This document shows positions 31,789-38,647 of a DNA stretch of 39,721 nucleotides, one piece after another. The position numbers were made by a program, and so were the translations under genes. Within the stretch, counting starts at the first letter, position 1; every line of letters starts with the position of its first letter. The notes under the pieces were generated by a model. It was given only the letters and a program-made list of their open reading frames with translations. It was not told where the DNA came from and did not search any database. The stretch is from a virus. Location: the IMG/VR virus record IMGVR_UViG_3300020439_000022, positions 1-39,721 of that record. The stretch is one strand, 5' to 3'.

Positions 31789-32580
31789 CTAGCCACCTGA
31801 TCCATTTTGTAATTCTGGATCTTGATTCTGTTCCTCGTTTTGCTTTTTCTCGCTATCGCCTCTAAACAAATCTAACACCCATTCTCTTACTGCTGTTCTT
31901 GTAGAATTTTCTTCTGCTTTGTTCATACTACTATCAAAGTTTGCCGGGTCACTTGAACCTATACCAACATTAATAGCAGTAGACTCCCAGTAAGTAGCAG
32001 ATACAATCAATGTAGCTCTCGCTATACCTGAGTTGCCCATTGAAAGAGGTATAAGGTTAAGAACTTTAGGTGTGACTTCATGTAACACCCAAGCTTTTCT
32101 GTAACGGTCCTTCATATCTAAGGAAGCAATTACAATTCTACCCCATGTGTCTGCTGGGAATTCAACTTGTTTTGATGTAGTGTCTACACAATGAGACATC
32201 CATCTTTCGAAATGATGTCTAAGTCTCCAATCTACATCACAATAAAAAGTTAAATTTATTTCGTTTCCTAAGAACCCTATATTGTTATTTCTATAATGTG
32301 TCCAGGGTCCTACATTAAATTCTTTATTTGTTAATACCATACCAGGTATTTGGACTTCTTCACAAAATATTGAGAAGTCACCTATTGTTTCTTTATCCTG
32401 TAAGGCGGGTGGGAAGGAAACTTGTACTTCAAATCTCTCTGAACGGGCTAATTGTCTACGTCTTATTTCTGACATAAACGAAGTAGCGTCCCAACGTTGA
32501 TTACCTAATTGGGTAACTGGTCCTTCTATTTCTTCTCCGCCTACCTTAACTGATGGTTTTTTAAAGTCTAACCAGCCCAT
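31789..32580 (-). CDS. 54: gp54-like baseplate tail-tube initiator / tube-like protein
   Basis: 263 residues (T4 gp54 320). A central tail-tube-type beta domain is suggested by RFEVQVSFP, FSIFCEEVQIPGMVLTNKEF, and INLTFYCDVDWRLRHHFERW with WVLHEVTPKVLNLIPLS, phrases shared by gp19/gp54-type tube proteins. gp54 starts tube polymerisation on the hub. The protein ends in a charged, Gln/Asn-rich tail. A plain tail-tube-like paralogue is the alternative. It starts one base inside the stop of the upstream gene. Confidence 0.6.
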   Translation of the reverse strand: MGWLDFKKPSVKVGGEEIEGPVTQLGNQRWDATSFMSEIRRRQLARSERFEVQVSFPPALQDKETIGDFSIFCEEVQIPGMVLTNKEFNVGPWTHYRNNNIGFLGNEINLTFYCDVDWRLRHHFERWMSHCVDTTSKQVEFPADTWGRIVIASLDMKDRYRKAWVLHEVTPKVLNLIPLSMGNSGIARATLIVSATYWESTAINVGIGSSDPANFDSSMNKAEENSTRTAVREWVLDLFRGDSEKKQNEEQNQDPELQNGSGG

Positions 32581-33197
32581 TATACGCTCCCCATACCCAT
32601 ACTAGGTTTTTTCTTTCTTTCTTCTTTTAACATTGTTCTTCTATAAACTGTTCTGTCTGTTGCTCCTGTAAATTGTTGTGTCGGTAAAAATACTGCCGAT
32701 CTCCAATGTATAGGATTTACTTTGTAAAATCTACTTGTTACTTGACCAAAAATATATTTTTTAACAGCACCCTTAATTTGTGGATATTGTGAGAATCTTT
32801 TTACAACCTCCCAACTAGATCTTAATTGTGCTTTTTCGTCTGTAAGTTTTTCTGTGGTTTCTCTCAACGCCCCTAAAACTTCTGCTCTAAATAAAGGCGG
32901 TAAATAATGTAAGTTAATACCACTAAAACCACCTATATTAGGAAGTGGTTCAATAATAATTGATAGAGGAAACTTATCATAATATGGTAATGTTTCTGCG
33001 TGTTTAGCGTCATAAGTAAACATCATCATATTTCCTGTATCAACACTTGTCTCAAATTTTCCTAAATCAGAACTAAAAACAGACATAGGATTGTCTACAC
33101 CCTTTGCAAACTCTCTAACTGCGTTTATATACCAACGGTCAGAGCGGTCTACATCACCAGCTTCTAGTCTAATTTGTCTAAATTCATTGGTCGCCAT
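32580..33197 (-). CDS. gp2-like DNA-end protector / head completion protein (tentative)
   Basis: 205 residues. The phrase TLPYYDKFPLSIII followed by GFSGINLHYLPPLFRAEVL is a pattern I associate with a T4-like phage protein encoded next to gp4; in T4 that neighbour is gp2, which protects DNA ends in the head. The assignment is by neighbourhood and memory, so tentative. C-terminal half is basic (KKYIFGQ, MLKEERKKKPSMG), suiting DNA or capsid contact. It is headed by a late box at 33203-33210 and coupled to the gp54-like gene. Confidence 0.5.
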   Translation of the reverse strand: MATNEFRQIRLEAGDVDRSDRWYINAVREFAKGVDNPMSVFSSDLGKFETSVDTGNMMMFTYDAKHAETLPYYDKFPLSIIIEPLPNIGGFSGINLHYLPPLFRAEVLGALRETTEKLTDEKAQLRSSWEVVKRFSQYPQIKGAVKKYIFGQVTSRFYKVNPIHWRSAVFLPTQQFTGATDRTVYRRTMLKEERKKKPSMGMGSV

Positions 33198-33202
33198 GTA
33201 AG

Positions 33203-33210
33203 TATTTATA
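33203..33210 (-). promoter_or_regulatory. T4-type late promoter box (TATAAATA)
   Basis: An exact minus-strand TATAAATA just after the gp4 gene. By T4 spacing the transcript would start at 33197, the A of the gp2-like ATG, so the mRNA would be leaderless. Confidence 0.7.
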
Positions 33211-33212
33211 AG

Positions 33213-33659
33213 TTAAATGCCAAGTTCCTTTTCAGTAACAAGCATAAAATTTAAATTCTTTTCTTTACAAAAAGACTCCGCTGCCTTCCATTTTGCTTCG
33301 TTTACAGCATAATTAGCAACTTCTTGTAAATACTTTTTGGTTTTTCTTCTTTTTTCTGGGGGCTTTGTAAAGCGTTTGGGTTTAACTTCTATTAGATATG
33401 ACTTCTTATGACCACCTTTATCGGTTACTTCTACATAAAAATCTACGAAATATTTGTGTATTCTGTTATCCATAGGGTTACGATAAGGTATAGCAATCTC
33501 TTCTGACACCCATCCTGATACGGATTCGTTCATATCACACCAATTCATAAACTTCAGTTCATAACTAGAACGGTATGTTATCTTTGTGACATCACCTAAA
33601 TATTTCGAATAATTTTTAGGTATGAACTTTCCTTTATATATTTCTTTAGCGTAGACCAT
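33213..33659 (-). CDS. 4: gp4 head completion protein
   Basis: 148 residues from ATG 33659; T4 gp4 has 150. It resembles T4 gp4 along its length: KGKFIPKNYSKYLGDVTKITYRS, then WVSEEIAIPYRNP, YFVDFYVEV, SYLIEVKPKRFTKPP and NEAKWKAAESF. The D...ExK arrangement (VDFY..., IEVKPK) is nuclease-like. gp4 is needed to finish heads before tail joining. A longer frame to 33704 adds 15 residues not found in T4 gp4 and covers its promoter, so it is rejected. It lies back-to-back with gp48. Confidence 0.9.
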   Translation of the reverse strand: MVYAKEIYKGKFIPKNYSKYLGDVTKITYRSSYELKFMNWCDMNESVSGWVSEEIAIPYRNPMDNRIHKYFVDFYVEVTDKGGHKKSYLIEVKPKRFTKPPEKRRKTKKYLQEVANYAVNEAKWKAAESFCKEKNLNFMLVTEKELGI

Positions 33660-33666
33660 ATAAATA
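33659..33666 (+). promoter_or_regulatory. T4-type late promoter box (TATAAATA) for gp48
   Basis: An exact TATAAATA; predicted start near 33672, leader of about 23 bases to the gp48 ATG at 33695. Its first base is the first base of the gp4 start codon on the other strand. Confidence 0.8.
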
Positions 33667-33682
33667 AAGTAAATAACATAGG

Positions 33683-33690
33683 TATTTATA
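33683..33690 (-). promoter_or_regulatory. T4-type late promoter box (TATAAATA) for gp4
   Basis: An exact minus-strand TATAAATA; predicted start near 33677, leader of about 18 bases to the gp4 ATG at 33659. It faces the plus-strand box, only 16 bases away, and lies in the gp48 leader. Confidence 0.8.
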
Positions 33691-33694
33691 TCAG

Positions 33695-35020
33695 ATGAGT
33701 TCATTAGTAGACAAAGTAGGAGACGCCTTAGGAGTATCCTTTGGTTCGGGGCAACCAGGCAGTGGCTCCACTAAAACAACAGACGCACAATCAGGTCAAA
33801 CAAGCGGTACCACTGAAGGCGGAAAAGCACCTTCAGCAGGAACTGCAAGAGCAGCAGATTTAGGGGCTACTACAAGTGTTTATCCTCAAGATTTATTTCA
33901 AGCAAATCAAGTAAATGCAGTAGGTTTTTATATCATTGCTAAAAAGAAATTAGGATCTGGAGAAAGCAATAGAGGAATTTCCCTAACAGGAGATGGAACA
34001 ACAAGCTCAGGAATAAATGCAAAGGCAGCAGCAGATAATTATTTAGCAGATTATTTCAGTGGAGATGCAGAAGGAGCTAGTGAAGGAAATAGAGCCTCAG
34101 CAGAAAACGTAACAGCTACGGATGTAGGGGCGATGGGTGTAGGGGCACTAGCAGTTGCAGGAGGAGCGAGTGCACTTTTAGATAAAAAACTTACCACTAC
34201 AACTGTTGCAGCGGGAGCGGTTGCAGCCGGAGCAGTAACCACTTACCTGGCAAGTGATATATTTAAAGACAATGTAGGAGAATTTACAACACAAGGGATA
34301 TACTTGTATGTTCCTCAGTCAATTATAACTGCATATCAAGCTAACTATGATGAAACAGATTTAGGAATGGCAGGAATGGTAGCGGGCGGTTTAGATTTTA
34401 ATCTTACTGAACTAGGTGAAGCGGCGGGTGCAGCAGGTAGAGGAGTTATTGGCGCCGCAGCCAACTTGCCGAGAGCTTTAGGAGTAAATGCAGACTTTGC
34501 ATCAGCATTACAAGCAACAAGTAAGTTAGCAGACAACCCATTCAAAGAGCAATTATTTAGAAGTATGGGTTTCAGAAAATTTAGTTTTCAATATATTTTC
34601 TCTCCTAAAAATAGAGAAGAAATGGCACAAGTAGAACAAATTATTAAAATATTTAAATTTCATATGCACCCTGATATGTCACCCGAAACAGTATTTTTAC
34701 AATACCCATCAGAATTTGTAATTGAATTTTTAAGAACAGAACCAGGCCAGCCACCCCCACCCGCTGAAGATGCTAATGACAACACAGAAGAAGACGGAGA
34801 TAAAGAGCCCCCAGAACCACCTGTTAATGAGGTAGTAAGAAATGAAAACTTACCTAGAATAGCAAATTGTGCATTAACTAATGTTAAAGTCACATATGGT
34901 CCCGATGGTTTCTTTACAACATTTAAAAATTCGGGCGGTAAACCAACAGAAATAACAATGGAATTGCAATTTACAGAACTTGAAGTTCTTACAGGCGATC
35001 ATATACAGGCAGGTTTCTAA
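33695..35020 (+). CDS. 48: gp48-like baseplate tail-tube cap
   Basis: 441 residues (T4 gp48 364). The C-terminal half carries the family pattern: FRKFSFQYIFSPKNREEMAQ, IIKIFKFHMHPDM, FLQYPSEFVIEFL and the last LPRIANCALTNVKVTYGPDGFF, ELQFTELEVL. gp48 caps the hub and primes tail-tube growth with gp54. The N-terminal half is extended, with a Ser/Gly/Thr-rich start and an Ala/Gly hydrophobic stretch near residues 145-190 (34136-34260) that is odd for a baseplate protein. It is followed by gp53 with a 1-base overlap. Confidence 0.85.
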   Translation: MSSLVDKVGDALGVSFGSGQPGSGSTKTTDAQSGQTSGTTEGGKAPSAGTARAADLGATTSVYPQDLFQANQVNAVGFYIIAKKKLGSGESNRGISLTGDGTTSSGINAKAAADNYLADYFSGDAEGASEGNRASAENVTATDVGAMGVGALAVAGGASALLDKKLTTTTVAAGAVAAGAVTTYLASDIFKDNVGEFTTQGIYLYVPQSIITAYQANYDETDLGMAGMVAGGLDFNLTELGEAAGAAGRGVIGAAANLPRALGVNADFASALQATSKLADNPFKEQLFRSMGFRKFSFQYIFSPKNREEMAQVEQIIKIFKFHMHPDMSPETVFLQYPSEFVIEFLRTEPGQPPPPAEDANDNTEEDGDKEPPEPPVNEVVRNENLPRIANCALTNVKVTYGPDGFFTTFKNSGGKPTEITMELQFTELEVLTGDHIQAGF

Positions 35021-35535
35021 TGTATTTTAAACAATTTCCTAAAACAATGTATTCTTATACTAAAGGCGGTAAGAAAAATTTTACGGCAGTCACAGATATA
35101 TTTAGAAGAGTTATTGTAAGTAAGTTTATACCTGACGCATCTAGATTAAGAAAGCATTATGTAGGCGATGGAGATACACCCGAAATCTTATCTCACAAAC
35201 TATATGGTAATGCTCAATATCATTGGGTAATATTGTTAATTAATAATATTGTAGACGTTAATAAGGAATGGCCTTTATCACAAGAAGATTTGGTAACATA
35301 TTGTGAAGATAAATATGGTGCTAACAATATTAAAGATACGCACCATTATGTTTTAGCATCAGACAATACAGTCATTGTAGATTGGGATGCAACAAAAGTA
35401 AACAACGGTACTTATAAGGAAGTAACAAATTTTGAGTACGAAGAAAATTTGAACGAAGAGAAAAGACAAATATTAGTATTAGGTTCTGAATACATATTTA
35501 GTATGAAGAGTCAGTTCAAAAAATTAATTAAGTAA
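35020..35535 (+). CDS. 53: gp53-like baseplate wedge protein
   Basis: 171 residues (T4 gp53 196). The signature GDGDTPEILSHKLYGNAQYHWVILLINNI is characteristic of the gp53 family, which clamps wedge units together round the hub with a LysM-like fold. FKQFPKTMY at the N terminus and VDWDATKVNNGTY near the middle also fit. In T4, gene 53 lies next to genes 4 and 5; here it follows gp48 and precedes the gp27-like hub gene. Confidence 0.88.
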   Translation: MYFKQFPKTMYSYTKGGKKNFTAVTDIFRRVIVSKFIPDASRLRKHYVGDGDTPEILSHKLYGNAQYHWVILLINNIVDVNKEWPLSQEDLVTYCEDKYGANNIKDTHHYVLASDNTVIVDWDATKVNNGTYKEVTNFEYEENLNEEKRQILVLGSEYIFSMKSQFKKLIK

Positions 35536-35544
35536 GGTTATAAT

Positions 35545-36960
35545 ATGTCTGAAGAAATAATTCAGAAAGTTGGACAGTATGAAGTAGAAGAATTCAGACT
35601 TCAAAACAACTACGGTCATGATCCTATAATTCTCAGCAACTTTATGGTTGAGATGACTATCTATGAAGATATTTTTTCTCCCTATATGCACGGTAGTATT
35701 TTAATTGCAGACTCAAGTGATATAATTAATGGTTTAGGAATACACGGCGGAGAATCCATTACAATTAAATTTCGTACAACGACTTTAGAAGACCAACCCT
35801 CTAATATATTTTTCAGAACTTTTATAGTTTATGCTATTACTAATAGGGGTATGATAAATGACAGACAGCAAACATATACTTTAAAATTTTGTTCGCCTGA
35901 AGGATATGATGATCAAACAAAACCTATGGCAGGAATTCAAAATGTAACAGGTTTTTATGATCACCTAAGAGATCTTTTTAATGATAATATTTCTGGCGGT
36001 AGAGATAGAACTGAGGATGGCGGTAGGAATCCTTTAGATGTAAGGCCGTGGCCACAATCTATGGAATTCGCTTATATGTCTAATAATTGGTCGCCTGTAC
36101 AAAACATGATGTATCTAACAAAATTTGCTAAGAATGAGGATGGTATACCTGATTATTTATTCTTTGAAAGTAGCAAAGGATATTATTTTAGATCTCTGTC
36201 AGAAATGATAGAATCTCAAAAGGCTGCACCTTTTGATCAATATACTTATGTGCAAGAGGGGCAACCTCCAGTAAGTAAAGAAGGTGAAAGTTTATCAAGT
36301 AATCAATTACCTCCAAAATTCTCACAATTCAATGAAATTGATATACCGAGAACAATAGATGTATTAGAAGGACAAGCATCAGGTCAATATGCAAGTAATA
36401 CAATGATGGTAGATCTATTTAGTAAGGAAAGACAAACAATTGCATCTGATGTACGTGGAGATATGTCGGCATTTAAGAAAACAGATACAGGTTTAGGAGT
36501 CCCTGCTTTTGTACCTCGAAATTCATTACAAAAAACTATTATGATGTATGGAAATTCAATACTAAATACAACAAATAAAGTAGGTTTTGGAGTATTAGAT
36601 GGAGCCTATGTACAAGGAGCGGGAGGTTATTCATACGCCCAGGCCTTTAGAAGGCAATATCTATATTCGTTTAAAGATTATTCCTTTGAAGTTATAGTAC
36701 CAGGAAGAACAGATATAGAAGTAGGAAAATTAATTAAATTAGTATATCCTAAAGGCACATCAAAGGCAGGAATAGAAGATCAAGACGAAGCGATAGATCC
36801 AATATTAAGTGGAAATTATTTGATAACATCTATTGCACATAGGTTTAAACCAACAGATTATACAATGAATATGAATATAGTTAAGAACGGATTATTAGAA
36901 CAAGCAGGACCAACTGAAGATGAAATGAATGTGTCCTATGATGCTGCAGGAGGTGGATAG
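35545..36960 (+). CDS. 27: gp27-like baseplate central hub protein
   Basis: 471 residues (T4 gp27 391). The start, VEEFRLQNNYGHDPIILSNF followed by MTIYEDIFSPYMHGSILIADS, and the late EVIVPGRTDIEVGKLIKLVYPK with LSGNYLITSIAHRF, are typical of gp27/gpD-type hub proteins, which form a trimer ring between tube and spike and hold gp5. It lies directly before the spike gene, as expected for the partner. A Pro/Gln/Ser-rich insertion sits about residues 233-260. The stop overlaps the spike's GTG start by one base. Confidence 0.8.
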   Translation: MSEEIIQKVGQYEVEEFRLQNNYGHDPIILSNFMVEMTIYEDIFSPYMHGSILIADSSDIINGLGIHGGESITIKFRTTTLEDQPSNIFFRTFIVYAITNRGMINDRQQTYTLKFCSPEGYDDQTKPMAGIQNVTGFYDHLRDLFNDNISGGRDRTEDGGRNPLDVRPWPQSMEFAYMSNNWSPVQNMMYLTKFAKNEDGIPDYLFFESSKGYYFRSLSEMIESQKAAPFDQYTYVQEGQPPVSKEGESLSSNQLPPKFSQFNEIDIPRTIDVLEGQASGQYASNTMMVDLFSKERQTIASDVRGDMSAFKKTDTGLGVPAFVPRNSLQKTIMMYGNSILNTTNKVGFGVLDGAYVQGAGGYSYAQAFRRQYLYSFKDYSFEVIVPGRTDIEVGKLIKLVYPKGTSKAGIEDQDEAIDPILSGNYLITSIAHRFKPTDYTMNMNIVKNGLLEQAGPTEDEMNVSYDAAGGG

Positions 36961-38384
36961 TGATAACAAATATTGAAGGCCCAAATTTTACATGGTGGAC
37001 AGGTGTCGTAGAAGATATTGTAGATCCATTAGAAACAGGCAGAGTAAAAGTAAGAATACATGGTTATCATAGTGCAGATCTCAATGAATTACCTGTAAAA
37101 GATTTACCTTTTGCCACACCCATCATGCCTGTAAGTAATGGCAGCATAAATGGTATTATGGAAAACCACAGTTTACTTTGTGGCTCATTAGTAGTTGGTT
37201 TCTTTGCTGACGGTGAAGACGGGCAAATACCAATGATAATGGGATCAATTGCAGGCCAAATACCTGAAAATCATCAATTTGATGGAATAGGATATGAAGA
37301 TCCTAATGGCAACTGGCCTAGAGAAAAAGATAAACCAGACGGATATGCAGGTAAAGGGGAACCCGATGTTTCAAGATTGGCGAGGAGAAATGCAGAGGAC
37401 CATTACAACTTAAAAAATAGAAGATCAAATAGAGAAACAGGAGTATTAATAGCAAAAGCTCCTGATATGTCTGAAGATGGATTTGGAGCGGCGGGTAATA
37501 ATAGGCCAGGAACAGCGTACGAAAACAAAACATGGGACGAACCACACCCTAGAGCAAATCCTACAGACAATGATCCTGCAGAGGATTTTGAACCTAAATA
37601 TGCAGAGCAATATGTGGCTGCAAAAGGAGATGAAACTTCAATTTATCCGTTTAATATTGTAAACGAAACAAGAGCAGGAATCATACACGAAAGAGATAAC
37701 TCTCCTAATAATATTAGAATACATGAATTTCACCCAGCAGGAACATGGTATGAAATACATAATGATGGAAGTAAAGTAGAAAATATTACAAAAAATAATT
37801 ATCAAATAATTGCAGGTAATGATAGTGTACTAATTAGAGGAAAATGTAATGTAACTATCGAAGGAGATTGTAATATGCTTGTTAAAGGAAATTATGTACA
37901 AGAAGTAGATGGCGACTATCATTTGTCTGTAGCAGGAACTAAATACGAAAAAATTAATGGTAACCATATGAAAGTGGTAGGTACAGATCAAAACTATACA
38001 ATCGCAGGAAATAGGCAGGCTCGTGTTTCTAAAGACGATATGGAAACTATTACAATTAATCAAACTAAATCTGTTGGAGGAACAAAAAGAACAACAGTTA
38101 ATGGCTCTGTAAAACAAAAATATGGAAGTTTCCTTAATACATCTATTAAGAAACATATCCTAACAGAAGTAGCGAGTCATAAGGTTACAATAGTAGGTGG
38201 GGATTATAAATTAGGTAGTGGTGGAGTTATGGAATTAGGATCCGCAGGAGATCAAACAATTAAAACAAACGCAAATCAAATAGTTGAAATTGCTACAGAC
38301 CAAACAAATACTATTGGTGGAAATGTAGATACTGATATTACAGGCAATTTAGATATTGATGCAGCACAAATAGACTTGAATTAA
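36960..38384 (+). CDS. 5: gp5-like central spike protein without lysozyme domain
   Basis: 474 residues (T4 gp5 575), GTG start. Residues about 5-100 form the OB-fold (FTWWTGVVEDIVDPLETGRVKVRIHG ... DGQIPMIMGSIAG). A polar linker follows (about 100-245), then a long repetitive beta-helix of V/I-x-G units (YEIHNDGSKV, IIAGNDSVLIRGKCNVTIEGD) up to the end. Nothing in the linker resembles the T4 tail-lysozyme domain: no E...D...T pattern. The trimeric needle punctures the outer membrane, tipped by the PAAR protein encoded next. Confidence 0.85.
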   Translation: MITNIEGPNFTWWTGVVEDIVDPLETGRVKVRIHGYHSADLNELPVKDLPFATPIMPVSNGSINGIMENHSLLCGSLVVGFFADGEDGQIPMIMGSIAGQIPENHQFDGIGYEDPNGNWPREKDKPDGYAGKGEPDVSRLARRNAEDHYNLKNRRSNRETGVLIAKAPDMSEDGFGAAGNNRPGTAYENKTWDEPHPRANPTDNDPAEDFEPKYAEQYVAAKGDETSIYPFNIVNETRAGIIHERDNSPNNIRIHEFHPAGTWYEIHNDGSKVENITKNNYQIIAGNDSVLIRGKCNVTIEGDCNMLVKGNYVQEVDGDYHLSVAGTKYEKINGNHMKVVGTDQNYTIAGNRQARVSKDDMETITINQTKSVGGTKRTTVNGSVKQKYGSFLNTSIKKHILTEVASHKVTIVGGDYKLGSGGVMELGSAGDQTIKTNANQIVEIATDQTNTIGGNVDTDITGNLDIDAAQIDLN

Positions 38385-38385
38385 T

Positions 38386-38646
38386 ATGCCAGGAGTAACT
38401 AGAAATGGAGATACAGCAGGAGGAGCAATAAGTTCCTCACAGTCTACTGTCAAAGCAAATGGCGAGAATATTATTGTAGATGGAGATGCTGTAGAAGGAC
38501 ACGGTGATGCACCACATAACGCACCTACAATGACAGCAGGATCTAATAATGTTTTTATAGGCGGTACTGCCGTAGTAAATTCAGGAGATGAAGCAACTTG
38601 TGGGCATACAAGCAATGGTTCAGGAGACGTAAACGTAGGGGATTAA
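38386..38646 (+). CDS. 5.4: PAAR-type spike tip protein (gp5.4-like)
   Basis: 86 residues (T4 gp5.4 97). The beginning PGVTRNGDTAGGAI, the repeats of glycine-rich turns (NIIVDGDAVEGHG, NVFIGGTAVV) and a Cys-His near the end (EATCGHTS) match PAAR proteins. Three histidines and a cysteine (such as His48, His53 and CGH) are candidate metal ligands, as PAAR tips hold a metal ion. It sharpens the gp5 needle. It starts one base after the spike stop. Confidence 0.88.
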   Translation: MPGVTRNGDTAGGAISSSQSTVKANGENIIVDGDAVEGHGDAPHNAPTMTAGSNNVFIGGTAVVNSGDEATCGHTSNGSGDVNVGD

Positions 38647-38647
38647 T

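Noticed and set aside
33660-33704. 15-residue N-terminal extension of gp4
   Set aside because: T4 gp4 starts at the equivalent of ATG 33659, and the extension covers the late promoter for gp4.
34051-34893. Minus-strand Ala/Pro/Ser-rich frames within gp48
   Set aside because: They are antisense shadows of the Ala/Gly-rich gp48 coding sequence, with no ribosome sites.
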